Shown one piece after another: positions 6,697 to 7,421 of a stretch of DNA of 7,421 nucleotides (position 1 is its first letter; the number at the start of each line of letters is the position of its first letter). The stretch is from positions 1-7,421 of the forward strand of contig CANGGC010000107.1 in the NCBI GenBank assembly GCA_947453125.1. Reading direction: 5' to 3'. This DNA comes from Planctomycetaceae bacterium (GTDB lineage Bacteria > Planctomycetota > Planctomycetia > Pirellulales > UBA1268). Made by a program: the position numbers and the translations under genes. The notes under the pieces were generated by a model that saw nothing but the letters and a program-made list of their open reading frames with translations, searched no databases and was not told the origin of the DNA.

Positions 6697-7421
6697 ATGA
6701 AGGGTATGTCGAGGAGAAGAGCGATCGCCGTCTCGGCCGGGGCGACGCTCGCGGCAACGACGTGCATCCGTCGTGCCGGAGCCGCGGTGCCGGCCGGCGC
6801 GATTCGCATCGAGCGGGTCCGCACGTCTTTTCAGGAGCACCGCTACCGCACGCCGTACAAGTTTGGCGGCGTGCCGGTCGACCGGGCGACGATCCTCGAC
6901 GTCGAGATCAACTGTGTCGGCGCCGATGGCCGGCGCGTCACCGGGTTCGCGTCGATGCCGCTGGGGAATGTCTGGTCGTTCCCCACGCGCACGCTCCCCT
7001 ACGATGTCACGCTCGGCGCCATGAAGGGGCTTGCCGGCCGCATCGAAGCCATCGTGGCCGGCTGCACCGAGGCGGCCCATCCGCTCGAACTGGCGCGGAT
7101 CCTCGAGCCCGAGTTTGTGAAGGCCGCGGCGGAGGAATCGGCCGCACGGAGCCTGGCCGAGCCGATCCCGCCGCTTGCCGTGCTTGTCACGGCGAGTGCC
7201 TTCGATGCCGCGCTCCACGACGCCGGCGGCAAGGCCCTCGGCCGCAGTGCCTTCCTCACGCTCACTCCCGATCTCATCGGTCACGATCTCTCACGCTATC
7301 TCGGCGACAACTTCAGGAACGAGAATCTCCAGGACTCGATCCGCCCCGCCCCCGCGCCGCGCGTGCCGCTGTTTCATTCCGTCGGCGGAGCCGATCCGGT
7401 TCGCGCGTCGGAGATCAAGGA
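6697..7421 (+). CDS. Tat-exported enolase-superfamily protein (mandelate racemase/muconate lactonizing type), N-terminal part
   Basis: 241 codons are visible before the gene runs off the right edge. The N-terminus has a Tat-type signal: SRRR-A-I-A-V at residues 5-12, a hydrophobic Ala-rich stretch to about 22, and an Ala-rich possible cleavage region near 27-33. The mature part begins IRIERVRTSFQEHRYRTPYK, an N-terminal capping domain of the enolase superfamily, with TILDVEINCVGADGRRVTGF and ASMPLGNVWSFPT. It continues with a helical segment and the family-typical SAFDAALHDAGGKALGRSAF. LFHSVGGADPV near the end is where the barrel begins. The metal-binding and catalytic residues of the barrel lie beyond the window, so the substrate cannot be read; family members act on sugar acids, aromatics or dipeptides. 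The ATG at 6697 has GGAG only 3 bases upstream; the ATG at 6706 is better spaced and equally compatible with the signal. It is co-directional with the kds operon but separated by 134 bases. Confidence 0.72.
   Translation, partial: MKGMSRRRAIAVSAGATLAATTCIRRAGAAVPAGAIRIERVRTSFQEHRYRTPYKFGGVPVDRATILDVEINCVGADGRRVTGFASMPLGNVWSFPTRTLPYDVTLGAMKGLAGRIEAIVAGCTEAAHPLELARILEPEFVKAAAEESAARSLAEPIPPLAVLVTASAFDAALHDAGGKALGRSAFLTLTPDLIGHDLSRYLGDNFRNENLQDSIRPAPAPRVPLFHSVGGADPVRASEIK

Noticed and set aside
5144..6757. Long minus-strand open frame (537 codons) opposite the second half of the LptC-like gene
   Set aside because: Same reasons: Arg/Gly/Ala/Pro-rich with no motif, and it crosses the boundary between two plus-strand genes.
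6754..6765. Possible lipoprotein cysteine (Cys23) in the Tat signal of the last gene
   Set aside because: The residues before it are A-T-T, with no Leu/Val/Ile at the -3 position, and two Arg follow. It does not fit a lipobox.
6445..7284. Minus-strand open frame (279 codons) over the end of the LptC-like gene and the enolase-superfamily gene
   Set aside because: It spans two genes and an intergenic region and has no recognizable domain. The plus-strand frame shows a Tat signal and family motifs.

Overview
The window is GC-rich DNA from a Gram-negative-type bacterium, most likely a planctomycete. That assignment is inferred from three things: a Kdo-synthesis operon that also carries a very large OstA/LptC-like protein, a Tat-signal enolase-superfamily gene, and strong third-position GC that opens long antisense frames. 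No marker gene is present to prove the phylum. 

Layout. On the minus strand, running off the left edge, is the N-terminal part of a small DUF454/YbaN-family membrane protein. A short divergent intergenic region follows. Then comes fba on the plus strand, a complete class II fructose-bisphosphate aldolase of the CbbA type, which ends in a very strong intrinsic terminator (15-bp perfect stem plus T5). After a structured 5' leader with three tandem small hairpins comes a tightly spaced plus-strand operon: kdsD (D-arabinose-5-phosphate isomerase, SIS + 2 CBS), kdsC (Kdo-8-phosphate phosphatase, HAD family) and a 1049-residue membrane-anchored protein with LptC/LptA (OstA)-like beta repeats. After a further 134-base gap, a Tat-exported enolase-superfamily (mandelate racemase/muconate lactonizing enzyme type) gene begins and runs off the right edge.

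Function. KdsD makes arabinose-5-phosphate from ribulose-5-phosphate, and KdsC dephosphorylates Kdo-8-phosphate to Kdo, the inner-core sugar of lipopolysaccharide. The large third protein is probably a periplasmic LPS-transport or envelope component. The operon therefore appears to link making the Kdo core with carrying LPS to the outer membrane. The kdsA and kdsB steps are not in this window. The aldolase, the DUF454 protein and the enolase-superfamily protein look like unrelated neighbours.

The most interesting items are the composite giant LptC/LptA-like protein, the hairpin-rich kdsD leader with two competing start codons, and a C9 tract inside the giant gene. I found no mobile element, CRISPR array, rRNA or tRNA, and no clear evidence of a wholly new system.
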